Of a stretch of 14,520 nt of DNA, positions 1 through 6,462 are shown piece by piece. The first letter of the stretch is position 1. Every line of letters starts with the position of its first letter. Origin of the DNA: ARS21 sp964615505. GTDB lineage: Archaea; Nanobdellota; Nanobdellia; UBA10117; ARS21. The notes beneath the pieces are model-generated. The model was not told the DNA's origin. It made no database searches and saw only the letters and a program-made list of their open reading frames with translations. Where the stretch lies: assembly GCA_964615505.1 (NCBI GenBank), contig CAZTOR010000006.1, positions 1 to 14,520 on the forward strand, given 5' to 3'. The position numbers and the translations under genes are program-made.

Positions 1-52
1 CCTTGAGAGCCGGTTCCTTATGGAATTGGGGGTTCGAATCCCTCTCCCAGCG
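1..52 (+). tRNA. tRNA-Ser(UGA), 3' part; 5' end outside the window
   Basis: The window opens inside the anticodon arm. Position 1 (C) pairs with 9 (G), leaving a 7-nt loop CTTGAGA at 2-8 with anticodon TGA at 4-6, followed by the 3' stem GCCGG. A class II variable arm follows (TTCC/GGAA stem with a TTAT loop, 14-25). The T arm is GGGGG (28-32), loop TTCGAAT (33-39), then CCCTC (40-44). The 3' acceptor strand is TCCCAGC (45-51) with discriminator G at 52. The long variable arm plus G73 fits serine rather than leucine. CCA is not encoded. The missing 5' half is due to the window edge, not decay. Confidence 0.82.
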
Positions 53-57
53 TAATA

Positions 58-879
58 TTAAACTTCAGTAATATCTTTGATTTTCTTTAGAATTCTATTA
101 AATCTCTTTCCTTGTTTCTTATATATTCCTGTTCCCATTTCGTATTTCAATAGTTTTTCAGCAATTCCTCTTTTTGGTCCTCTACGTCTTACTACTAAAA
201 ACAACGCACATAAAATATACTTTATCAAAACTACACTTGTTCCTTCTGAATTTAGTCGTCGATTTGAAACTTTTATAGGTTGGCTTGTTAAAACTCTAAA
301 TCTTAATTTTTTTGTTCTTCCCCGAAGAATATAAGTGGCATCTTCACCTAGATAAATATCTGGGTCAAATCCGCCGATTTTATTAAATGCAGTTTTGCTC
401 GATAATATACAGTATCCTGCTGCGGCAGGATAAGGAGTATATTGTAGAAAAGTTATACTTCGGTTGATAAATGTGTAATATGCTTTATTCTTTAATTTAA
501 AATCTGAACCTTTAGATCTACATGTTGCTAAAGAAAGACGTCTCTTCTTTAATTCTTTCAGAGTGTCTCGAATAAAGTCCTTTACAGGATAGACATCTGC
601 ATCAAAAAAATAAATATATTTTCCACGTGCTTTTTCTGCTCCATTATTTCTACCTTCAGAAACACCTTTTTTTGAAGTTGTAAAAAATTTTAAATTAACT
701 CCTCTCTTTTCGAACTTCAAAATATATGATTCAACAATTGATTTCGTATTATCTATTGAATTGCCGTCCGAAATAATAACTTCAAAATCTGAGAATGATT
801 GTCTTAGGAGGTGGTTTAGAGTCGTTCCTATCTGTGTCTCTTCGTTTTTCGTTGGTATCACTATAGATACTTCAACCAT
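58..879 (-). CDS. Family 2 glycosyltransferase (GT-A fold), membrane-associated
   Basis: This 273-residue protein should transfer a sugar from a nucleotide-sugar donor to a lipid or glycan acceptor at the cytoplasmic face of the membrane. The N-terminus shows the GT2 nucleotide-binding start (VSIVIPTKNEE, residues 4-14) and ISDGNSIDNT (36-45). The metal/donor DxD motif is DAD at 93-95, and the acceptor-side ED is at 179-180 within GGFDPDIYLGED. One hydrophobic stretch near residues 215-231 (VVLIKYILCALFLVV), flanked by a basic RRRGPKR segment, suggests a C-terminal membrane anchor. The ATG at 879 is 25 nt from the centre of a TATA box, so the mRNA is probably leaderless. The stop lies 5 nt beyond the convergent tRNA-Ser. 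The acceptor cannot be told from sequence. Confidence 0.87.
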   Translation of the reverse strand: MVEVSIVIPTKNEETQIGTTLNHLLRQSFSDFEVIISDGNSIDNTKSIVESYILKFEKRGVNLKFFTTSKKGVSEGRNNGAEKARGKYIYFFDADVYPVKDFIRDTLKELKKRRLSLATCRSKGSDFKLKNKAYYTFINRSITFLQYTPYPAAAGYCILSSKTAFNKIGGFDPDIYLGEDATYILRGRTKKLRFRVLTSQPIKVSNRRLNSEGTSVVLIKYILCALFLVVRRRGPKRGIAEKLLKYEMGTGIYKKQGKRFNRILKKIKDITEV

Positions 880-899
880 AAATTATGTTCAAAAACAAT

Positions 900-909
900 G
901 TATAAATAC
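900..909. promoter_or_regulatory. Bidirectional TATA box between the GT2 and dph6 genes
   Basis: The element GTATAAATAC (GTATTTATAC on the other strand) sits at the centre of the 50-nt gap. Its midpoint, 904.5, is 25.5 nt from the ATG of each divergent gene (879 minus, 930 plus). Archaeal TATA boxes lie about 25 nt before the transcription start, so one box would give leaderless transcripts both ways. Confidence 0.75.
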
Positions 910-929
910 TTAATGTCTAAATCCATATT

Positions 930-1607
930 ATGAAACTAGGAGTACTATTTTCTGGAGGAAAGGACAGTACATTTGCTATCGAATTAGCAAATTCTGATAA
1001 AAATGAAGTTGTCTGTCTGATGTCTATGAAATCTGAAAATAAAGACAGTTACATGTTTCACACTCCTGCTATTGATTTAACTGAACTTCAATCGAAAGCA
1101 TTGAATATTCCTTTATTGACTCAAAAGACTAAAGGCAAAAAAGAAAGTGAACTTATTGATTTGAAAAAATTAATTCAGAAAGCTAAAAAGGAATATAATA
1201 TTCAAGGAATTGTTACGGGTGCGGTAGAGTCAGTTTACCAATCATCTAGAATTCAAAAAATTTGCGCTGAATTAAATCTGTGGTGTTTTAATCCACTTTG
1301 GCAATTAAATCAAGAAGAATTGTTGAAACAACTCTTGAAAAGAGGTTACGAGATTATTATTTCTGGAATTGCAGCTTATCCTTTAGATGAAAAATGGATA
1401 GGTAGAAAAATTGATAAAAAAATGATTGAAGAATTGATTGAATTAAAAGAAAAATTTGGAGTTAATCCTGCAGGAGAAGGTGGTGAATTTGAATCTTTGG
1501 TTTTGGACGGCCCAACTTTCAAGAAAAAAATTTTAATTAAATCTTACCGATCGGAATATAGTAATCATAGTGGTAATCTGGTTGTGGAGGATGCGGAATT
1601 AAAATGA
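930..1607 (+). CDS. dph6: Diphthine--ammonia ligase-like PP-loop ATPase
   Basis: The 225-residue protein matches the archaeal Dph6/MJ0570-type family, which uses ATP and ammonia to amidate diphthine on elongation factor 2, the last step of diphthamide synthesis. The PP-loop SGGKDS is at residues 8-13. Other family signatures are MFHTPAIDL (42-50), TGAVESVYQSSRIQKIC (96-112), FNPLW (120-124) and the C-terminal GEGGEFESLVLDGP (182-195). Length is normal for the archaeal single-domain form. A TATA box 25 nt upstream predicts a leaderless mRNA starting at this ATG. The stop overlaps the next gene by 4 nt (ATGA), so the two are translationally coupled. The exact substrate is inferred from the family, not proven here. 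Confidence 0.85.
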   Translation: MKLGVLFSGGKDSTFAIELANSDKNEVVCLMSMKSENKDSYMFHTPAIDLTELQSKALNIPLLTQKTKGKKESELIDLKKLIQKAKKEYNIQGIVTGAVESVYQSSRIQKICAELNLWCFNPLWQLNQEELLKQLLKRGYEIIISGIAAYPLDEKWIGRKIDKKMIEELIELKEKFGVNPAGEGGEFESLVLDGPTFKKKILIKSYRSEYSNHSGNLVVEDAELK

Positions 1608-2113
1608 AATTATTGATAGTTAATACTTGTTCAAATAAATTAAGTGAAAGAGAATTTGTTTTACCCTTTGAAAACAATAACACTAGAACAAATCATTATT
1701 CAAAATTGAAGGATTTAGATTGGGCAGATAAAATATTGATAACAGGTACAGCACTTGCAGATAATGAATATCTGAAAAATCAAACTAACTTTAATTGGTT
1801 GAAAACAATTAATAAACCAGTTCTCGGTATTTGTTCAGGTGCGCAAATAATTGCTTCAGTTTTTGGTGGAAAAATAATCAAAAATATAGAAATTGGAATT
1901 GTTGAAGTTAGAGGAAATTTATTTGGCAAAAAATACTTCCAAGCATATTCAATACATCAGAACGGTATTTCTAAGTTAAATGAATTTGATATTTTAGCGA
2001 AATCTGATAATTCAATTCATGCAATTAAACATAAATCTAAAAATATTTATGGTATTGTTTTCCATCCTGAAGTTAGAAATCAATGGGTTATTGAAAAATT
2101 TATAGAAGTTTGA
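1604..2113 (+). CDS. Class I glutamine amidotransferase (GuaAa-like)
   Basis: This 169-residue protein has a complete class I GATase triad: C77 in GICSGAQ, H154 and E156 in FHPEV, plus the supporting SIHQN at 116-120. Such domains hydrolyse glutamine and pass ammonia to a synthetase partner. The closest resemblance is to the separate archaeal GMP synthase glutaminase subunit, but it is divergent: the nucleophile elbow is CSGAQ rather than CLGHQ, and the usual GGGP oxyanion-strand motif is replaced by LITGTAL (45-51). It overlaps the PP-loop gene by 4 nt, an arrangement that mirrors split GMP synthetase. It may therefore feed ammonia to the Dph6-like enzyme (inference) or be an ordinary GuaAa. 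Its 3' end overlaps convergent pth2 by 14 nt. Confidence 0.8.
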   Translation: MKLLIVNTCSNKLSEREFVLPFENNNTRTNHYSKLKDLDWADKILITGTALADNEYLKNQTNFNWLKTINKPVLGICSGAQIIASVFGGKIIKNIEIGIVEVRGNLFGKKYFQAYSIHQNGISKLNEFDILAKSDNSIHAIKHKSKNIYGIVFHPEVRNQWVIEKFIEV

Positions 2114-2450
2114 ATTCAGATATTATTTTTCCCAAAGTATCTTCATTTTCTGGTCCAATAGCGAGCGCTGTTTTGCTCCCGGGCGGAACTTGAGTTTTTC
2201 CAGCATCGGTGATTAATGCTGTATTCATCTTCCTTGCCTTTGATTGACGATGTAATTTAAGTAATGTTTCGGTATCTGGACACTTAAGTATAACTTTTCC
2301 TTGCCCCTGTAATTTCCATTCTTTAAAGGATTTTTTGTTTAAAGATTGTAATGCTGCTGTCAAACTAGCATGAGCAACTTGTGCTGCTATTTTTCCTTTT
2401 GTCATTTTCAAGGACATATTAACTAAAATAGCTTGTTTATATTTTATCAT
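2100..2450 (-). CDS. pth2: Peptidyl-tRNA hydrolase, archaeal/eukaryotic type
   Basis: This 116-residue protein is a full-length Pth2, which frees peptides from peptidyl-tRNAs released by stalled ribosomes. The family hallmarks are visible: K19-GK-IAAQVAHA (18-28), the central GQGKVILKCPD (49-59), and the C-terminal ITDAGKTQVPPGSKTALAIGP (80-100), which builds the active-site face. Length agrees with archaeal homologues (about 115-120 residues). The ATG at 2450 lies 25 nt from the centre of a TATA box shared with the divergent membrane-protein gene. The last 14 nt overlap the convergent amidotransferase gene. Confidence 0.95.
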   Translation of the reverse strand: MIKYKQAILVNMSLKMTKGKIAAQVAHASLTAALQSLNKKSFKEWKLQGQGKVILKCPDTETLLKLHRQSKARKMNTALITDAGKTQVPPGSKTALAIGPENEDTLGKIISEFKLL

Positions 2451-2470
2451 GTAATTTTTATAACGTTCTA

Positions 2471-2480
2471 GTTTATATCA
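2471..2480. promoter_or_regulatory. Bidirectional TATA box between pth2 and the membrane-protein gene
   Basis: GTTTATATCA (TGATATAAAC on the minus strand) is centred at 2475, exactly 25 nt from the pth2 ATG (2450) and 25 nt from the TTG codon at 2500. The geometry repeats that seen at 900-909 and predicts a leaderless transcript in each direction. Confidence 0.68.
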
Positions 2481-2499
2481 ATTTTCAAAAGTTATTTAT

Positions 2500-3402
2500 T
2501 TGAAAAGAATTAGTTTTAGTATGTTCAAGTTTGTCAAAAAGGGTTTAACTTCAACAAAAAAATACATTGAAAAATATCCCACAATAGTTATGTCTTTGAT
2601 TTTTGGTTTTGGTTTGAGCTATAAAACATTATTTACGCATGGTGCTACCAATTTCCATTTATTTTTAATTGTTAATTCGTTAGTTTCATTTATTTTCATT
2701 ACTTTGTTAATAAAATATTTCAGCAAAGTTTTGAATCATAATGGTGACGCGTTAATAAAAAAGATGAATCTAAAATCTTCATTTCTTTTATTCTATCTTA
2801 CAGTTGTTTCTAATGGTTTAATTCTGTTTTTAGATACGGCTAATTTCGGAGTTAAACACGGTTCAAAATATAGTTCATTGAGAGATAAAAGCTTGGGAGA
2901 CGGCCACACCTCGATTCGTTGGGCTAAATTTTCACATAGAGGAATTAAAGAAGAAGGGATGTATCAAGCATTGCTTACTTCAATTTTAATTATTCTTACG
3001 GGAATTTTCTACTTTATAAATTCAGTAACAAATAGTATTGTACTTGAATCTTTATTCAGATTGTCTCTTTGGAGTATGTTTTGGAGTGTAATTCCTGTTG
3101 CAGCAATTCTTGGTTTTTTTACTATGGACTTGCTTGGAAGGACTTCCAAATTTGTAGATATTGATTTATCATATTTAAGAAAAGGCGATCCAGTTTCAAC
3201 AGGTGGAACTATTTTCCTCGTAGGACAAAGAAGGATCTGGCCATTATTTACAGCATTCGTATTATTTTTTTCAATGATGTTGTTAGGCAAAATTAGTTTA
3301 ATTAATGCCATAATTAATTCAGCCATAGTTGCATTAATTTCATTTGTTGCGTGGTTGTTCTTTTATGAATTTGGGCTAAAAGGTACTCCTCCAATTAAAT
3401 GA
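2500..3402 (+). CDS. Unrecognised multi-pass membrane protein
   Basis: I do not recognise the family. The 300-residue product has a basic N-terminus and about six or seven hydrophobic segments (roughly 27-47, 51-72, 93-112, 155-175, 187-212, 247-263, 267-291). A polar block between the third and fourth (113-150) contains DTANFGVKHG and GDGHTSIRWAKFSHRG, and a second block before the sixth reads LRKGDPVSTGGTIFLVGQRR (226-245). The histidines (H120, H136, H146) and the GDPVSTGG motif are the residues to watch; they could bind a metal or phosphate, but this is speculation. The start is uncertain: TTG at 2500 fits the TATA spacing for a leaderless mRNA, while the ATG at 2521 would remove seven residues. 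Convergent tatD overlaps the last 8 nt. Confidence 0.7.
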   Translation: MKRISFSMFKFVKKGLTSTKKYIEKYPTIVMSLIFGFGLSYKTLFTHGATNFHLFLIVNSLVSFIFITLLIKYFSKVLNHNGDALIKKMNLKSSFLLFYLTVVSNGLILFLDTANFGVKHGSKYSSLRDKSLGDGHTSIRWAKFSHRGIKEEGMYQALLTSILIILTGIFYFINSVTNSIVLESLFRLSLWSMFWSVIPVAAILGFFTMDLLGRTSKFVDIDLSYLRKGDPVSTGGTIFLVGQRRIWPLFTAFVLFFSMMLLGKISLINAIINSAIVALISFVAWLFFYEFGLKGTPPIK

Positions 3403-4150
3403 ATAGTTTATTGTAATTGGACAAAATTTTATTTGCCACATTTTTTTCATCCATTTCTAAAACTTCTGCAATTTTCTTTATAGTTAAAGTTACATTTGAA
3501 GAATCATTACGTTCACCTGATTTAGGTGCCAAGAATGGTGAGTCTGTTTCAGTTAAAATTCTGTTTATTCCTGCGCGTTTTACCAATTTCTTAAAGGTTT
3601 TGCTTCGGACAATTGTTACAGGAATTGAAAAATAATAACCGTTTTTGGTTGCCTTCTCTGTTGCTTCAAGATTTCCGCAAAAACAATGCATAATTACAGG
3701 TACTTTTGCTGATTTCATGATTTCAACTGTTTCTGATTCAGCATTCCGAGAATGTACAATTAAAGGTTTTTTGATTTTGTTTGCAGTATCAATTATTTTG
3801 GATAGAACTTCTTTTTGTCTTTGTTTCTTGTTATCTTCTTTTGTCCAATAATGATCCAATCCCACTTCTCCAATTGCAACTATTCTGTCTTTGTTTTCTT
3901 CAATTTGTTTTAATATTTTAGATAAATCTTTATCAGAAATTGTTCCTGCTTCAGTCGGATAAAGACCAATTGCTGCATCAACAAGACCATATTTATCTGC
4001 TAATCTCAATACATTTTTGTTATCTTCAAAACTTAAACCATTAGAAATAACTTTTGTTACTCCTGCAGACTCCATATTTTTGATAACTTGGTCTATGTCT
4101 TTCTTAAAATTCTTGTAAGTGAAATGTGCGTGTACATCTACTAACTTCAT
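3395..4150 (-). CDS. tatD: TatD-family metal-dependent nuclease
   Basis: The 251-residue protein has the complete TatD amidohydrolase-fold metal site: H7 and H9 (DVHAHF), E95 (GEVGLDHYW), H133 (IVHSRNAE), H155 (MHCFCG) and D203 (TETDSPFLAP). Family members are Mg-dependent 3'-5' DNases/RNases; the physiological substrate here is unknown. Length is typical (about 250-260). Its ATG shares ATGA with the stop of the upstream dus gene (4-nt overlap), and a GGGAG element lies about 10 nt upstream inside dus. It is the last gene of the minus-strand tRNA-modification operon, which hints at an RNA-processing role (inference). Confidence 0.92.
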   Translation of the reverse strand: MKLVDVHAHFTYKNFKKDIDQVIKNMESAGVTKVISNGLSFEDNKNVLRLADKYGLVDAAIGLYPTEAGTISDKDLSKILKQIEENKDRIVAIGEVGLDHYWTKEDNKKQRQKEVLSKIIDTANKIKKPLIVHSRNAESETVEIMKSAKVPVIMHCFCGNLEATEKATKNGYYFSIPVTIVRSKTFKKLVKRAGINRILTETDSPFLAPKSGERNDSSNVTLTIKKIAEVLEMDEKNVANKILSNYNKLFI

Positions 4151-5046
4151 ATTTTCAGCTCCCTAGTAAGCGTATTAATATCTTTTGTTTTGTTTATTTT
4201 TTTTCGCCACTTTGGTCCGCCATCTAAATCTTTCAGAAAATAAATACAATGTTCTTTAATTTTTTTGAATGGAACATCATATTTCTTTGTAAGTCTGAGA
4301 TATTCATTTGCTAGTTTAAATTTATCTTTAGTTCGATATTTACCTTTAGTTTCTAAATCAATACATTGCTTGAAAATATATGGATTTTTTGCTGCTGCTC
4401 TTCCTAACATAACATAATCACATCCTGTCTCGGATTTCATTCGAATTGCATCCTCTGGAGTTTTAATGTCACCATTTCCAATAACCGGTATATTTAGTTT
4501 ATCTTTTAATTTTTTGATGTGTTCCCATTTTGCAAAGCCGCTTCGTTTTGTTGCGGCAGTTCTGGGATGAATTGTAACCGCTGCACAGCCCACATCTTGA
4601 GCAATTTTTCCAATTTTCAAGTAATTGATATTTTTATCAGAATATCCTGAACGAATTTTTGCGAATACTGGCTTCTTAGAAATTTCTACCATATTTGAAA
4701 GTAATTTCTCAACTAGTTTTGGATCTTCTAAAAGAATTGCTCCGACTTTCTGTCTTTGGGCTTTATGTACTGGGCAACCTAAATTATAATCAAAAATATC
4801 TACTTTATCCTGCATATATTCAATTGAAGACTTTATTTCATCTAATTTAGTTCCCGCTAATTGTAATCCAACACTTCTTTCTCGTCGTCGATCTATTTTT
4901 ACTTTATCTACTCCACGAGAAAGTGCTGCAGCATAAGTCATTTCAGTAAAAGTTAATCCTGAGCCATATTTTGAACACATAATTCGAAATGCGGTATCTG
5001 AAACTCCTACCATTGGTGCAGCAAAATATTTTGATTTAAATTTCAT
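4147..5046 (-). CDS. dus: tRNA-dihydrouridine synthase
   Basis: This FMN enzyme reduces uridines in the tRNA D-loop. I start it at ATG 5046, giving 299 residues, because the family begins directly with the FMN-binding strand YFAAPMVGVSD (7-17). An 18-codon extension to 5100 would run into the upstream gene and reads as unrelated sequence. The active-site cysteine is C91 in NLGCP, with K130 in AKIRSG, H160 in TIHPRT, and FMN-phosphate elements IGNGDI (189-194) and VMLGRAAAKNP (212-222). GGAG lies 8 nt before the start. The gap to the upstream methyltransferase is 2 nt, and the stop overlaps tatD by 4 nt. Which U positions are modified cannot be inferred. Confidence 0.93.
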   Translation of the reverse strand: MKFKSKYFAAPMVGVSDTAFRIMCSKYGSGLTFTEMTYAAALSRGVDKVKIDRRRERSVGLQLAGTKLDEIKSSIEYMQDKVDIFDYNLGCPVHKAQRQKVGAILLEDPKLVEKLLSNMVEISKKPVFAKIRSGYSDKNINYLKIGKIAQDVGCAAVTIHPRTAATKRSGFAKWEHIKKLKDKLNIPVIGNGDIKTPEDAIRMKSETGCDYVMLGRAAAKNPYIFKQCIDLETKGKYRTKDKFKLANEYLRLTKKYDVPFKKIKEHCIYFLKDLDGGPKWRKKINKTKDINTLTRELKI

Positions 5047-5048
5047 TA

Positions 5049-5813
5049 TTATTTCTCCAGAACAACAAAACGCCGAGTCAATCCTCCGTGTACATACCAA
5101 TTAAACTGTCCGATTTTATTAAATTTTGAGTAAATTAGTTTATTCATCGATATTTTACTTGGAATGATGATTACTAGCCTACCTTTATTTTTTAGAACCT
5201 TATAGGATTCTTTAATGAATTCTTTAAATAATTGTCGGATATTCCGATTAGATGTTGTTGAACTTTGACCATAAGGAGGGTCACAAATAATTGCTTCCAA
5301 TGAATTTTTTTTAAATTTTGAAGAAATATCTAGTGCGTTTAACTTTATCAAACTTTTTGGTTTGATTTTGTAGTATTTTAAATTTATTTTTGATCTTTTG
5401 ATCATTCGATCATCATAATCACTTCCTCGAACCGTTAAACCATTCATTGCTGCCTCTATCAAAATTGAACCCGTTCCACAAAATGGATCCAATATTTCAA
5501 ATTTTGCATTACTTAAATTAATCATAGCTCTTGCCATTTTTGGTTTCAAAACAGTGGGATGAAATGCAGGTCTATCTTTAGGGTGGCGTCCTCGATATTG
5601 ACTGTATTGTGGTGTCCAAGTTGAACCATCTGAAAAATATACTTTTTTTATTAGCGCAGATTTTTCAATTAATTTTAGCGCAGATTCTTTAGTGATGCGC
5701 TTATCAATAATAAGAAATTTTCCACGCTTAATTCCGGATTTACTAAAAAGAGTTTCTACTTCAAAACGAGATAAATCTAGATTTTCTCCAGAAAGCTTGA
5801 ATTTTAATTGCAT
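5049..5813 (-). CDS. tRNA (guanine-10 N2)-methyltransferase-like, apparently without THUMP
   Basis: The C-terminal two thirds is a Rossmann SAM-dependent methyltransferase of the Trm-G10/Trm11 family, which makes m2G or m2,2G at position 10 of tRNA. It shows HPTVLKPKMARAMINL (85-100), the SAM loop DPFCGTGS (109-116), GSDYD (130-134) and the catalytic DPPYG (178-182). At 254 residues it is about 75 shorter than the roughly 330 of the characterised Pyrococcus enzyme. The first 65 residues resemble the small N-terminal subdomain, and the methyltransferase linker follows almost at once, leaving no room for a THUMP domain. It follows the small membrane-protein gene by 3 nt and precedes dus by 2 nt. 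Confidence 0.85.
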   Translation of the reverse strand: MQLKFKLSGENLDLSRFEVETLFSKSGIKRGKFLIIDKRITKESALKLIEKSALIKKVYFSDGSTWTPQYSQYRGRHPKDRPAFHPTVLKPKMARAMINLSNAKFEILDPFCGTGSILIEAAMNGLTVRGSDYDDRMIKRSKINLKYYKIKPKSLIKLNALDISSKFKKNSLEAIICDPPYGQSSTTSNRNIRQLFKEFIKESYKVLKNKGRLVIIIPSKISMNKLIYSKFNKIGQFNWYVHGGLTRRFVVLEK

Positions 5814-5816
5814 GAG

Positions 5817-5954
5817 TTACCGCTTTTTCTTTTTGTTTAATGCGATTATTCTTCTCTCTAAAAGAATTAATTTTCTTATACCAAAAGTTAGTCCTAATAA
5901 AAGTCCAATTACTGCACCCCATAAAATGAATTCAGTTGGAGATAAAGCTACCAT
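5817..5954 (-). CDS. Small single-pass membrane protein, 45 residues
   Basis: Reading ATG at 5954 to TAA at 5817 gives 45 residues: an N-terminal LSPTEF segment, a glycine-rich transmembrane helix at about 10-27 (ILWGAVIGLLLGLTFGI), then an amphipathic basic tail RKLILLERRIIALN ending in KKKKR. The charge pattern predicts the tail in the cytoplasm. Support for a real gene is good: a TATA box centred 25 nt before the ATG, filling of an otherwise empty gap between sepF and the methyltransferase gene, and only 3 nt to the next start. Function is unknown. It leads the tRNA-modification operon and adjoins sepF, so a membrane-anchoring or division-related role is conceivable but unproven. Confidence 0.72.
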   Translation of the reverse strand: MVALSPTEFILWGAVIGLLLGLTFGIRKLILLERRIIALNKKKKR

Positions 5955-5974
5955 ATAGTGTATATCTATTGGTT

Positions 5975-5983
5975 ATTTATAAA
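5975..5983 (-). promoter_or_regulatory. TATA box of the small-protein/trm/dus/tatD operon
   Basis: Minus-strand TTTATAAAT centred near 5979 is 25 nt before the ATG at 5954. It predicts a leaderless operon mRNA and separates this operon from sepF, whose stop is at 5991. Confidence 0.7.
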
Positions 5984-5990
5984 ATTATGC

Positions 5991-6407
5991 CTAAAATACA
6001 TCTGGTCGAGGTTGTGTTTCGGGTTTAGCAGCAGGTTTTCTATAAACTTTTGCAATTCCAGGTGTAACAATTAACCAGTGTTCTCCAAACGCCGCAATAT
6101 CTCCGTCATTTGCGTCCACCGTCTTCTTTAATTTATCAATTACTCTCTTAAGTCCAATTGAATCTCGGTCTTTCAGAGGTAACATATTTACAATTGCGAT
6201 AGTAGATCCCGTTCTGACACTGTCTAAAATAGGTTTAATTGATTCAAAATTATCCAATTTGAATGTTTGAATAAGAAGTTTTGTGTTTTCATTTTTTTTT
6301 GATTCAGGATTGATTTCAACATAATCTTCCGTTAAAACAACATCTTCTTTTGATGGAATGTACCTTCCAATAGAAAGTCTATCTCTTAGTTTGTTGAATG
6401 GACTCAT
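5991..6407 (-). CDS. sepF: Archaeal SepF, FtsZ membrane anchor
   Basis: SepF tethers the FtsZ ring to the membrane in many archaea. The 138-residue protein has the N-terminal amphipathic segment expected of the membrane-targeting helix (MSPFNKLRDRLSIGRYIP), an acidic/polar linker (about 21-43), and the DUF552 core with GSTIAIVNMLPLKDRD (67-82), the LKRVIDKLKKTVDAN helix (86-100), GGD-type turn DGDIAAFGEHWLIVTP (101-116), and a proline-rich tail after 123. Length and motifs match archaeal SepF well. FtsZ is not in this window. A TATA-like box centred at about 6437 would place the transcript start within a few nucleotides of the ATG. Confidence 0.92.
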   Translation of the reverse strand: MSPFNKLRDRLSIGRYIPSKEDVVLTEDYVEINPESKKNENTKLLIQTFKLDNFESIKPILDSVRTGSTIAIVNMLPLKDRDSIGLKRVIDKLKKTVDANDGDIAAFGEHWLIVTPGIAKVYRKPAAKPETQPRPDVF

Positions 6408-6431
6408 AATAAAGGAATGTTATTACTTTCG

Positions 6432-6440
6432 AATTATAAA
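6432..6440 (-). promoter_or_regulatory. Probable TATA box of sepF
   Basis: Minus-strand TTTATAATT is centred 29-30 nt before the sepF ATG, slightly further than the 25 nt seen elsewhere, so a leader of about 5 nt is expected. It lies in the 55-nt gap after the UPF0147 gene. Confidence 0.55.
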
Positions 6441-6462
6441 GTTTTGGATGGTAAGCTAGCCA

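Noticed and set aside
1..52. tRNA-Leu(GAG) reading of the partial tRNA
   Set aside because: Shifting the loop to give anticodon GAG breaks the closing pair of the anticodon stem, and discriminator G fits serine, not leucine.
77..334. Plus-strand open frames inside minus-strand genes (also at 3417-3851, 5692-5958, 6900-7145, 10519-11004 and 13810-14037) and minus-strand frames at 3009-3326 and 8803-9129
   Set aside because: Each lies wholly or mostly antisense to a gene with clear family motifs, has no promoter or SD in place, and shows Cys/Phe/Ser-rich composition typical of antisense reading in AT-rich DNA.
5047..5100. Longer reading of dus from ATG 5100
   Set aside because: The 18 extra codons lie inside the coding end of the methyltransferase gene, do not resemble any Dus N-terminus, and the ATG at 5046 with GGAG 8 nt upstream begins exactly at the conserved FMN-binding strand.
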